From the NCBI GenBank assembly GCA_017645585.1, contig JAGCOF010000028.1:1-45917 (forward strand): a stretch of DNA of 45,917 bases, given 5' to 3'. Both the position numbers and the translations under genes were made by a program. The DNA is from Bacteroidales bacterium. Its GTDB lineage: Bacteria; Bacteroidota; Bacteroidia; Bacteroidales; P3. Shown in pieces: positions 26,329 through 34,507 of this stretch (its first letter is position 1; the number at the start of each line of letters is the position of its first letter). The notes under the pieces were generated by a model. That model worked only from the letters and a program-made list of their open reading frames with translations. It was not told where the DNA came from and made no database searches.

Positions 26329-28083
26329 TTATTTGGTGGGGAGGGTGTAGGTGAGACCGACGAGGAAGAGGCCGCGCTGCGAGGGGTAGTTGGACCAATA
26401 GTAGCGCTGGAAGGCCAGGTTGTCCATGCGGAGGAAGAAGCTGAGGGCGCGGTTGTGGCGGTATTCGACTTCGGCGGCGATGCCGTAGCGCATGGGCAGC
26501 AACTCTTCGTCGTCGCCCAGCATCTGACCCAGCAAGCTGCCTTCGAGGTAGAAGAGCCATTTGTCGCGGTAGTTGACCTTGGCGCTGACGAGGGCGTCCC
26601 AATCGGGGCGGTAGGGCATCCGCTCGATGATCTCGGTCACGAACAGCGGTTCGTCTCTCACGATGTTATAGTTGTGGTAGTAGTGGCCGCCGACGCGGAG
26701 GGTGAGCATCTCGTCGTTGACGAAGGCGATAGTGCCGCCCAGGGTGAGGCGGTCGTCATTGAAGTAGAGGGGGCGATAGACGTTGTGCAGGCCGTAGTCT
26801 TCGTCGAGGGTGAAGGTGAGGTCGTCCTGCAGGAATCTGTAGCCCACCTCGGCGTTGGCCTCGAGCTTGCGGCTGAGCGTCCAGCGGGCGTTGAAGAGGA
26901 AGTCGTAGTGTTTGGTGGTGCGCTGGTCGGCATTGGGTGCTATGTAGGGGTTGACCTGTCGCAGGGTGTTCCAATTGACGGCCTCCATGCCGCCGGTGAT
27001 GGCGAGGCTGAGGGCGATGTTGTCGTTGAAGAGCTTCTTGCTGACCACCAGGTCGGGGAAGAAGTGGACTTTGGCGATGTCGGGTTGGGTGAAGCCGTCC
27101 CAGCCGACGGTGAAGCCGGAGTGGATCTGCAGGCCGCTGAAGAAGAAGTCGACATAGGGGTTGACCTTGACGAGGTTGCGGTAGCCGCGCACGGTGTCGG
27201 TCGTGGGGGCAGGCACGTAGCCCAGGGGCATGGTGCCGTCGGGGCTGACGCTGTGGGTGTAGCCGTCCCACTCGGCGTGGAGGTAGGCCACTCCCTTGTA
27301 TTCGCGCAGGAGCGGGAAGCCGTAGTGCACGTCGCCGCTGAGGTTGAGGTTCAGTTCGTTCTGCCCCCATGTGGCCCAGAGGTCGCTCAGGCGGATGTTG
27401 GCGTCGTAGCCAAACTTATTGACGTCGAGCTCCATGTTCTTGAAGCCGATGTTCCAGGTGACGAGGTTGTAGCCGGCGCGGTATTCGTCGAGCTTCACGC
27501 TGTCGCGCACGCGGCCGAGGACGGCCAGCAGGGTGTCGTCGGTGAAGCCGTAGTAGAGGTTGTGGTCGTGCTCATAGCTGAGGTCGGTGCTGAGCTGCAG
27601 CTTCTCGGCGAAGATGTATTTGCCGAAGAGGGTGACGGCGGTGTTGCCGAAGTGGTTGGGGCCGTAGTCGGGCAGGCGGTCCCACGAGGAGAGGTGGTTG
27701 AGGCTGACGCCGTAGGTCTTCTTCTTGTCGCGCGTGGAGCTCCAATAGAGGTCGGCCAGGGGAGTCCAATAGTTGCCGAAGCCCAGACGCAGGTAGTTGT
27801 TGTAGAGGCGTGTGGCGGGCTCGCCGATGATGCGGGCGGCCTTGATGCGCGTGGGCTCGTAGACGGAGCGCAGGCGGACGGGAGTGATGCCGTAATGGAA
27901 GTCGTGTTCCATGCGGCCGAGCGAGTCGCTGATGACGGCGGGGAAGTTGAGCTTCTCGCGCTGCTCGATGACGGGGCGGTAGGAGCCCTTCACGACGACG
28001 CTCTCGTTGTAGGTGTCTTCCTGCTGTGCCTTCAGGGTGGTGGCGGCGAGCAACAGGGCGGCTATGATGAATGTCTTTTTCAT
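26329..28083 (-). CDS. Outer-membrane beta-barrel protein (TonB-dependent receptor-like)
   Basis: The protein has 584 residues with signal peptide MKKTFIIAALLLAATTLKAQ. A short VVVKGSYRPVIEQ segment after the signal resembles the start of a TonB-receptor plug. The rest is amphipathic beta strands rich in aromatic residues, ending in GLFLVGLTYTLPTK, the terminal strand of a barrel. The length is short for a full TonB receptor, and no complete plug domain is visible. It starts 5 bp after the TPR gene and is co-transcribed with it. The two probably work together in the envelope, by context only. Confidence 0.82.
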   Translation of the reverse strand: MKKTFIIAALLLAATTLKAQQEDTYNESVVVKGSYRPVIEQREKLNFPAVISDSLGRMEHDFHYGITPVRLRSVYEPTRIKAARIIGEPATRLYNNYLRLGFGNYWTPLADLYWSSTRDKKKTYGVSLNHLSSWDRLPDYGPNHFGNTAVTLFGKYIFAEKLQLSTDLSYEHDHNLYYGFTDDTLLAVLGRVRDSVKLDEYRAGYNLVTWNIGFKNMELDVNKFGYDANIRLSDLWATWGQNELNLNLSGDVHYGFPLLREYKGVAYLHAEWDGYTHSVSPDGTMPLGYVPAPTTDTVRGYRNLVKVNPYVDFFFSGLQIHSGFTVGWDGFTQPDIAKVHFFPDLVVSKKLFNDNIALSLAITGGMEAVNWNTLRQVNPYIAPNADQRTTKHYDFLFNARWTLSRKLEANAEVGYRFLQDDLTFTLDEDYGLHNVYRPLYFNDDRLTLGGTIAFVNDEMLTLRVGGHYYHNYNIVRDEPLFVTEIIERMPYRPDWDALVSAKVNYRDKWLFYLEGSLLGQMLGDDEELLPMRYGIAAEVEYRHNRALSFFLRMDNLAFQRYYWSNYPSQRGLFLVGLTYTLPTK

Positions 28084-28088
28084 GGTGA

Positions 28089-31000
28089 TCAGTCGTTAAT
28101 GTCAATAATGATTTCCTCCTCTTCGGGAGCCTGTTGCTGCTGTTCCTCGGCGTTGATGGCGGCCAGCTTCTGGCGCGCCACGTTGACGAGGTCGTCGCCG
28201 TCGTAGTTCTCGATGATGCTCTGGAGTGTCTGCTTGGCCTGCAGGCGGTTGCCGCGAGCGTAGTAGATGTCGGCCCAGAGGATGAAGCTGTAGGCGAGCC
28301 AATAGTCGCTGGAGGCGTCGGCCACGATGCTCTCGATAATCTTCTCGGCCATATCGTAGTGCTGGGTCTGCATGCGCATCTCGGCCATGCGGCAACGGGC
28401 TTCGCCGTTATACTCGCCGTTGGCCGAATGTTCCAGGTCGGCGTAGTGGTTGAAGGACATATCGTATTCTTCCTGGTTGAAGTAGCTGCGGGCCATTGCA
28501 AGCGTGGCTTCCTCCTTCAGCTGTGCATCGGCCTTTTTCTCGGCCAGCAGGCGGTTGCCGGCGGACACGATGTCGTTGTGGCGCTTGAGGGCAACGGCGC
28601 ACCGCAGGGCGCCTGTTTCGCCCTGCAGCAGGCTGGCGTCGCTCTCGGCGTTGGCGCAGAGCCGTTCATAGAGTGTGGCGGCTTTGTCGTAGTTGCCCAG
28701 GTTGTAGGCGATGTTGGCGGCATTGGAGAGCGAGCGCTCGCTGTATTGGCTGGTGCCGGCGGCGGCCACTGCCTCGTAGTGCGGCAGCGCCTTGCTCTCC
28801 TGCTGCATGCGGAGGTAGCTGTCGGCCAGCAGGTAGTGTGCCTTGAGGGCGAAGAGGCCGTTGGGGAAGCGGTTGAGGTAGCCCTCGAGGCCGTTGGCGG
28901 CGGTGGCGAAGTCGCCCTCCTGGTAGCGCCCTTCGGCGGCGAGGAAGGTGGTGCTGTCCTGCTCGACGGTGGAGATGGTCACCTTGGTGGTACGCTTCAC
29001 GTAGGAGAAGTATTCGTCGATGCGGTTCTCGGCGATATAAATGTTCTTCACGGTGCCGAGGGCGTCGCGGGCTTCGTCGGTGCCCGGATACTCGGTGAGC
29101 AGGCGGTCGAAGGTGCGCAGGGCCTGCTCGTTGCGGTCGGTATTATAATAGATGAGTCCCTGGTTGAGGAGGGCCGTCTTCACATAAGCGCTCTTGGGAT
29201 ACTGCTTGATGAAGTTGTTGTAGTAGGTCATTGCCATCTCGTTGTTGTCGCACATCATGTAGGTGTTGGCAATCTCGAGCATGGCCTTCGACTTGAGCGG
29301 CGAGTTGTCGTAGCGCTCGAAGATGTAGTTGAGGTAGGTGAGCTTGTCGCTGTTCTTGCCCTGAGCGCCATAGGCGAGGGCTTTCTGGTAGGTGGCGTAG
29401 TCGGCATCGCGGCCGTTGGCCTTGATGACCTTGTTGTATTGCACGATGCTCTCCTCGAAGCGGCTCTGCACATAGAGGCAGTCGCCCAGACGGTTGTTCA
29501 CATCGTTGCGCATGGCCGTCGTCTTGGTGTCGTTGCCCGTGAGGCGGGTGGACAGCTCGCTGAAGGTCTCGTAGGCGTCGGCGTAGTGTTTACGCTTCAT
29601 CTGGAGGTAGCCGTAGACGTAGCGGGCATCGTTGGCGTAGGCGGAGCTGTTGGCGTAGGACGAGAGGAGGAACTTGTTGAGGTTGCGCTCGGCCTCGGTG
29701 CCCTTGCCGTTGCGATACTGCCACTCGCCGAGCAGGTAGTGGGCGTCGGCGGTGATCTTGGGCACCGCGTTAATCTTGACGGCTTTCTCATAGAGCTTCA
29801 CACCCTCCTCTTCCTTGCCGCTGTTGCAGAGCTCGATGCCGCGATTGAGCAGGGCGCGCTGATAGGCCTGTTCCAGCCGCGCATTGCGTTGCGGCACCTG
29901 TTCCAGCAGGCGGATGGCCTCCTTGTAGTTGTTGGTGGAGCAGTAGAGCTCGGTCAGTATCTCTTCGGCTTCGGTCTTGTGGCTGCTTCTGGGATATTTC
30001 TTCAGGTAGTTCTCGAACGACTTGATGCTCTCGCCCATCGCGTTCTGGTTCAGCTCGCAGCTCAGCTTGGCGTAGTTGAAGAGGGCATCCTCCTTGACCT
30101 TCGCGTTGAAGTCCATCTTCGAGGCCTGGAGGAACATGCTGCGTGCATCCATCTTGCGATCCAGCTTCACGTAGCAGTCACCCAGCACGTAGAGGGCGTT
30201 CTGCGCCACGCTGTCGTTGCACGAGGTCTTCTTCGAGAGGTATTTCGCCGCCTCGCCGTAGTTGCCCAGCATGTAGTAGCAATAGCCCATCTGGTAGTCG
30301 TTGTCCTGCGGTGTGCAGCCCTGTGCGGCGGTGGCTTCACCCACCTTTTGGTATTGCTCCAGGGCTTTCGAGTATTCGCCGCGGTTGAAGTAGACCTCGC
30401 CCACCATCTGGTGTATCTCCTCACCCTTGTATACGTTGGGGTCTTTCAGCAGGGCGGGCGCCATCTCGAGCAGCTCGTCCTCGCGACCCAGGTAGTAGTA
30501 GATGCGGACGATATAGCTCTTGGCGATGTCCACAAACTTCTTGTCCTTCTGCAGTTCGCGGAAGTTGCGCAGCGCCAACTCGTACTGCCCGCTCATGTAT
30601 TGTATGTGGGCATAGTAGTAGAGGCTCGAGGTGCGGTATTTCGACTTGCCCTCCACCTGCTGCGAGAAGAGCTTGGAGGCTTTCACCACCTCGCCCTTGG
30701 TGAAGTAGCAGTAGCCCGTCTTGAAGTTGTATTCGCTGCGATGGTCGAACTCCACCTCGGCGGCGTCCACCTGGCGGTAGTAGGTCAGCGCCCGATCATA
30801 GTCCTTGCGGGCATAGTAGAAGTTGCCCAGGTAGAAGCGAGCCATATTGCAGTGGCCGCTCTGCGGATAGAGGCGCAGGAACTCCTCAAGGCGGTAGAAA
30901 GCATCATCGTTGTCGAGCTTCTCCGAGCAGACGGCGGCATAGTAGGTGGCGTCGGCCGTACCCACGCGGTCGTATACCTGCTGGGCAGCGGCATACTTCT

Positions 31001-31145
31001 GTTTCTGGTAGAGGTCTGACGCCTCGCGCATCAGGTCGCGTCCGCGGTCCGCCTCGGTGCTTTTCTGCGCCGACAGAGGTCCGGCGAGGAGCAGGCACAA
31101 GGCGGCCAACCCCCAACGTCTTACATTCATGTGTTTCTTGCTCAT
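28089..31145 (-). CDS. Large secreted tetratricopeptide-repeat protein
   Basis: The protein has 1018 residues. The N-terminus has a signal peptide ending GPLSAQ; Met1 and Met6 are both possible starts. The rest is helical repeats of the TPR type, rich in Tyr, Ala and Leu, for example ALTYYRQVDAAEVEFDHRSEYNFKTGYCYF and many similar 34-residue units through to about residue 990. The tail is acidic (EEEEIIIDIND). Such proteins are periplasmic or membrane-attached scaffolds. It lies between a thioredoxin-fold protein and a beta-barrel in one transcript. Confidence 0.88.
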   Translation of the reverse strand: MSKKHMNVRRWGLAALCLLLAGPLSAQKSTEADRGRDLMREASDLYQKQKYAAAQQVYDRVGTADATYYAAVCSEKLDNDDAFYRLEEFLRLYPQSGHCNMARFYLGNFYYARKDYDRALTYYRQVDAAEVEFDHRSEYNFKTGYCYFTKGEVVKASKLFSQQVEGKSKYRTSSLYYYAHIQYMSGQYELALRNFRELQKDKKFVDIAKSYIVRIYYYLGREDELLEMAPALLKDPNVYKGEEIHQMVGEVYFNRGEYSKALEQYQKVGEATAAQGCTPQDNDYQMGYCYYMLGNYGEAAKYLSKKTSCNDSVAQNALYVLGDCYVKLDRKMDARSMFLQASKMDFNAKVKEDALFNYAKLSCELNQNAMGESIKSFENYLKKYPRSSHKTEAEEILTELYCSTNNYKEAIRLLEQVPQRNARLEQAYQRALLNRGIELCNSGKEEEGVKLYEKAVKINAVPKITADAHYLLGEWQYRNGKGTEAERNLNKFLLSSYANSSAYANDARYVYGYLQMKRKHYADAYETFSELSTRLTGNDTKTTAMRNDVNNRLGDCLYVQSRFEESIVQYNKVIKANGRDADYATYQKALAYGAQGKNSDKLTYLNYIFERYDNSPLKSKAMLEIANTYMMCDNNEMAMTYYNNFIKQYPKSAYVKTALLNQGLIYYNTDRNEQALRTFDRLLTEYPGTDEARDALGTVKNIYIAENRIDEYFSYVKRTTKVTISTVEQDSTTFLAAEGRYQEGDFATAANGLEGYLNRFPNGLFALKAHYLLADSYLRMQQESKALPHYEAVAAAGTSQYSERSLSNAANIAYNLGNYDKAATLYERLCANAESDASLLQGETGALRCAVALKRHNDIVSAGNRLLAEKKADAQLKEEATLAMARSYFNQEEYDMSFNHYADLEHSANGEYNGEARCRMAEMRMQTQHYDMAEKIIESIVADASSDYWLAYSFILWADIYYARGNRLQAKQTLQSIIENYDGDDLVNVARQKLAAINAEEQQQQAPEEEEIIIDIND

Positions 31146-31160
31146 ATTGTGTATGTGTTA

Positions 31161-32597
31161 TTATTCGTTACCATCTTTGTCCCACGGCGCATGCAGCAGG
31201 ATGCCGCTCTCGGGCGACGGGGCCAGCTCGTAGGGCCGACGGCCCTCGGGGTCGAACAGCACAAAGGTGGGATAGCTCACCACCCCCAGCCGCTCGAGCA
31301 TGCGATAGTCGCCGTCGAAGTGCAGCCAGATCCAATTGTAGCGTGCGCCACGCTTGCTATTGCGCAGGAAATGATACATCTTCTGGAACTCGCGGTCGCA
31401 GCAGATGCTGACGAAGCGCACGTCGGGGTGCTTGGCGTAGACGCTGTCGCGGAAGTGCGCCATTGTCTCTATCTCGCGCTGCGAGTGGGGGTCGTTGACG
31501 CGCACGAAGCTAAGGTAGAGCCAATTGCCTCGCAGCGAGTCGAGCGACACGCGGTTGCCGTCCACATCGGGCAGCACTATATCGAACACGCCCTTCTCGG
31601 TGCTCTGCTCCCCTTTCTCGGCGCTCCACCTATCCAGCAGTCGCCGGGCCAATTTGCCGTGTTCGGGGAACTTGCTCCGGGCGCCCAGCAACTCCACCAT
31701 GCGGCGCACTCCCTCGCGGTCGTAGCGCGCGTCGTAGTAGCTCTCCTTCAGCGCTACCAGCACCGCCACCTCGCGCAGCTGCTCGTCGTAGAGCATGGGC
31801 TCGGTGCCCACCGAGTCCATATATGCCGCCAGGTCGCCATGCGCCACCCAATCGGTTAGTCGGTGCAACGGCACCTTGCGCATCCCTTGGCTGATGAGGT
31901 CGGCATAGAGGTCGAACAGGAGCAGCATGTAGTTCTCGTCGTGGTAGAGCACGGGCTGGTCCTTGACGTAGCGGGCCGCCACCTGGCTGCGTGTGGCGAA
32001 GCCCAGAGCCAGCTGCAGACGCGCAAGGGTATAGTCCTTGTAGCGGTTCATGAAGGTATTCTCCCCGTTGGGCACGCGGGCGTTCACCGCTGCCGTCAGG
32101 GTGTCGAAATAGCGTTTGTCGCGATGGAAACGGAAATCGAAATGCACACGGTGGGTGTCCAGCACGCTGTCCACCGACCGCTCCAGGGCCAGCACCTGCA
32201 GGTTCAGCTCGTCGGGCGGCAGGTTCATAAACTCCAGCGGCAGCGCCACAGGGGCCAGATAGACATTCTGCTGCTCGTTGATGTCCCAATCAAATTCGGG
32301 AAGATAGACCTCGTAGCGGCGGCCCGGCTCGACGTAGAACGACTGACTGTAGGTCTCCACCTCGACATACACCAGGCGGGGGTAATTGACATAGCAACCA
32401 AGGCGGAAGTTGCCCGTGCTGTCGACCACCTCTTCGGCCAGCAGCTGTTCGGTCTGCGTCAGCATGTCCTCGTAGCAGTAGAGCGCGATGCGCTTGCCCG
32501 CGGCATTGGCCGAAGAGCCCACGAGCTCCACATTCACCTGTGCCGCCAACGCCCCACCCATCAGCAGGGCCATGAGTATCGCTACGAGTCGCTTCAT
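31161..32597 (-). CDS. Secreted thioredoxin-fold protein lacking the CxxC site
   Basis: The protein has 478 residues with signal peptide MKRLVAILMALLMGGALAAQ. The C-terminal 140 residues have a TlpA/redoxin fold: FDIVLPDVDGNRVSLDSLRGNWLYLSF, then VRFVSICCD and a cis-Pro strand VVSYPTFVLFDPEG. Where the active-site CxxC should lie (after LYLSF) it reads VRVNDPHSQRE, with no cysteine. So a redox role is unlikely, and a binding or structural role is more likely. A 7-bp-like word tract at about 31586-31630 encodes SAEKGEQSTEKG in the linker. It is the first gene of the run to folC. Confidence 0.85.
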   Translation of the reverse strand: MKRLVAILMALLMGGALAAQVNVELVGSSANAAGKRIALYCYEDMLTQTEQLLAEEVVDSTGNFRLGCYVNYPRLVYVEVETYSQSFYVEPGRRYEVYLPEFDWDINEQQNVYLAPVALPLEFMNLPPDELNLQVLALERSVDSVLDTHRVHFDFRFHRDKRYFDTLTAAVNARVPNGENTFMNRYKDYTLARLQLALGFATRSQVAARYVKDQPVLYHDENYMLLLFDLYADLISQGMRKVPLHRLTDWVAHGDLAAYMDSVGTEPMLYDEQLREVAVLVALKESYYDARYDREGVRRMVELLGARSKFPEHGKLARRLLDRWSAEKGEQSTEKGVFDIVLPDVDGNRVSLDSLRGNWLYLSFVRVNDPHSQREIETMAHFRDSVYAKHPDVRFVSICCDREFQKMYHFLRNSKRGARYNWIWLHFDGDYRMLERLGVVSYPTFVLFDPEGRRPYELAPSPESGILLHAPWDKDGNE

Positions 32598-32666
32598 TCT
32601 TACAACTTTTATTAACGAACCGCGCGCGCATATATTGTATTGCGCTCAAAAAAAATGTCCACCAAA

Positions 32667-33016
32667 GCAAAATACATCGTGCACGATATAATTCGCCAGC
32701 CACCTGACAACATCGTGATGACACCGTATCGACACCGTATCATCTCCGACCAAAATCGGACAAAAGTCGGACCATACTCGGAGTTGACTCGGACTTGAGT
32801 CGGACATGATGGGTATTTGAGATTGATTTTCAAAGACTTAAACATTATTTAATTATATAACACTGATTGACTGCACCTTATAAAACATAAGTATTGAGAC
32901 GTGAGACATTAGAGAATTTTCCGTCATACCTCTCACGTCTCACCTCTCACATCTAAAACAACCACCGATTTCTTATTTATATCGTGCACGACCTATTTTT
33001 CGGACACTATTTTTCA
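32667..33016. repeat. Intergenic repeat element, copy C
   Basis: The element lies between divergent genes, the thioredoxin-fold gene and aspA. Ends carry ATCGTGCACGAT (32676-32687) and TATCGTGCACGACCTAT (about 32980-32996), with flank TTTTTCGGACACTATTTTTC close to that of copy A. It holds two GACACCGTATC units (about 32719-32741), the 11-bp TCGGA array (32745-32805) and 7-bp words (TGAGACG near 32895, ACCTCTC/ACGTCTC near 32928-32948) that can pair as a hairpin. No gene is visible. Confidence 0.75.
32745..32805 (+). repeat. 11-bp-period TCGGA array, copy C
   Basis: Units are TCCGACCAAAA, TCGGACAAAAG, TCGGACCATAC, TCGGAGTTGAC, TCGGACTTGAG and TCGGAC. The CACAG unit seen in copies A and B is missing. 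Confidence 0.85.
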
Positions 33017-33056
33017 ACCGAAGAAGGATTTCTTTCCACGTGTTGGATTTTTTTCG

Positions 33057-33065
33057 TATTTTTGC
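33057..33065 (+). promoter_or_regulatory. Putative -7 box TATTTTTGC for aspA
   Basis: TATTTTTGC matches TAnnTTTGC and lies 29 bp before the aspA start. No strong -33 box is seen. It probably drives aspA and the nqr genes. Confidence 0.6.
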
Positions 33066-33094
33066 AAAATTATTAAAGAATTCAAATTGTAATA

Positions 33095-34507
33095 ATGGAA
33101 ACACCTAAATACCGCACCGAGAGCGACCTGCTGGGCCAGCGCGAGGTGCCCGAAGAGGCCTATTTCGGCGTGCAGACGGTCCGCGCGATGGAAAACTTCG
33201 CCATCAGCGGCCACCAACTGAGTGCCTACCCCAACTTCATCAAGGGGCTGGCGATGACCAAGAAGGCTGCCGCAATGGCCAACATCGAGGTGGGGATGAT
33301 CACCCCGCAACAGGGCGAGGCCATTCTGTGGGCCTGCGACGAGCTGCTGGCCGGACGCCACCACGACCAATTCCCCATCGACATGATACAAGGCGGTGCC
33401 GGCACCAGCACCAACATGGCCGCCAACGAGGTGATTGCCAATCTGACGCTGGAGCACCTGGGCCACCGGAAGGGCGAATACCAATACTGCTCGCCCAACG
33501 ATGTGGTCAACGCCAGCCAGAGCACCAACGACGCCTACCCCTGCGCCATCCACTTGGCCATGTTCCTTGAGCACGAGGGCTTCCTGCCTCACCTGGAGCA
33601 GATGATTGCGGCGCTGAAATACAAGAGCCTGGAGTTCGCCCACGTCATCAAGATGGGCCGCACCCAGCTGCAGGACGCCGTGCCCATGACCCTGGGGCAG
33701 ACCTTCGGCGGCTTCGCGGCGAGCCTGCGGGGCGAGGTGAACAACCTCAACCTCTCGGCCCGCGAGTTCCTGACGGTCAACATGGGCGCCACCGCCATCG
33801 GCACCGGCATCTGCTCGAAGCCGGGCTACAGCGAGGCCTGCATCAAGGCGCTGCGCAAGGTGACCGGCTGGAACATACGGCTGGCCGACAACCTTATCGA
33901 GGCCACCTCGGCCACCAGCTGCATGATACAGTACAGCAGCGCGCTGAAGCGGCTGGCCATCAAGGTGAACAAGATGTGCAACGACCTGCGTCTGCTCAGC
34001 AGCGGTCCGCGCTGCGGACTGAACGAGATACACCTGCCCGAGCGGCAACCCGGCAGCAGCATCATGCCCGGCAAGGTGAACCCCGTCATCCCCGAGGTGA
34101 TGAACCAGGTGTGCTACAAGGTGATAGGCAACGACATGTGCATCAGCCTGGCCAGCGACAACGGACAGCTGGAGCTCAACGTGATGGAGCCCGTCATCGC
34201 CTACACGCTCTTCGAGAGCATCCACCTGATTGAGAACGGCCTCGACACGCTGCGCCGCTTCTGCATCGACGGTATCGTGGCCAACGAGGAGCGCTGCCGC
34301 CAGCTGGTGGAGCACTCCATCGGCATCGTCACCATGCTCAACCCCATCATCGGCTACAAGAAGAGCACCGAGATTGCCAAAGAGGCCGCCGAGACAGGCC
34401 GCGGCGTCTATGAGCTGGTGCTGGAGCACGGCCTGCTGACCAAAGAGCAGCTGGACGAGATACTGAAACCCGAAAACATGCTGCAGCCTGTGGAACTGAA
34501 GATATGA
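33095..34507 (+). CDS. aspA: Aspartate ammonia-lyase
   Basis: The protein has 470 residues and belongs to the fumarase/aspartase superfamily. It turns L-aspartate into fumarate and ammonia in the cytoplasm. The superfamily signature SSIMPGKVNP starts at residue 321 and holds the catalytic Ser on the flexible loop. TNMAANEV and the NASQSTNDAYP segment (near 135-147) are the substrate-binding parts. Its stop overlaps the nqrA start (ATGA), so it is translationally coupled to the NQR genes. With fumarate reductase downstream, its fumarate can serve as electron acceptor. Confidence 0.95.
   Translation: METPKYRTESDLLGQREVPEEAYFGVQTVRAMENFAISGHQLSAYPNFIKGLAMTKKAAAMANIEVGMITPQQGEAILWACDELLAGRHHDQFPIDMIQGGAGTSTNMAANEVIANLTLEHLGHRKGEYQYCSPNDVVNASQSTNDAYPCAIHLAMFLEHEGFLPHLEQMIAALKYKSLEFAHVIKMGRTQLQDAVPMTLGQTFGGFAASLRGEVNNLNLSAREFLTVNMGATAIGTGICSKPGYSEACIKALRKVTGWNIRLADNLIEATSATSCMIQYSSALKRLAIKVNKMCNDLRLLSSGPRCGLNEIHLPERQPGSSIMPGKVNPVIPEVMNQVCYKVIGNDMCISLASDNGQLELNVMEPVIAYTLFESIHLIENGLDTLRRFCIDGIVANEERCRQLVEHSIGIVTMLNPIIGYKKSTEIAKEAAETGRGVYELVLEHGLLTKEQLDEILKPENMLQPVELKI

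Noticed and set aside
28134-31019. 961-residue open frame antisense to the TPR gene
   Set aside because: Same reason: low-complexity antisense frame in GC-rich DNA; the minus-strand TPR protein is clearly real.
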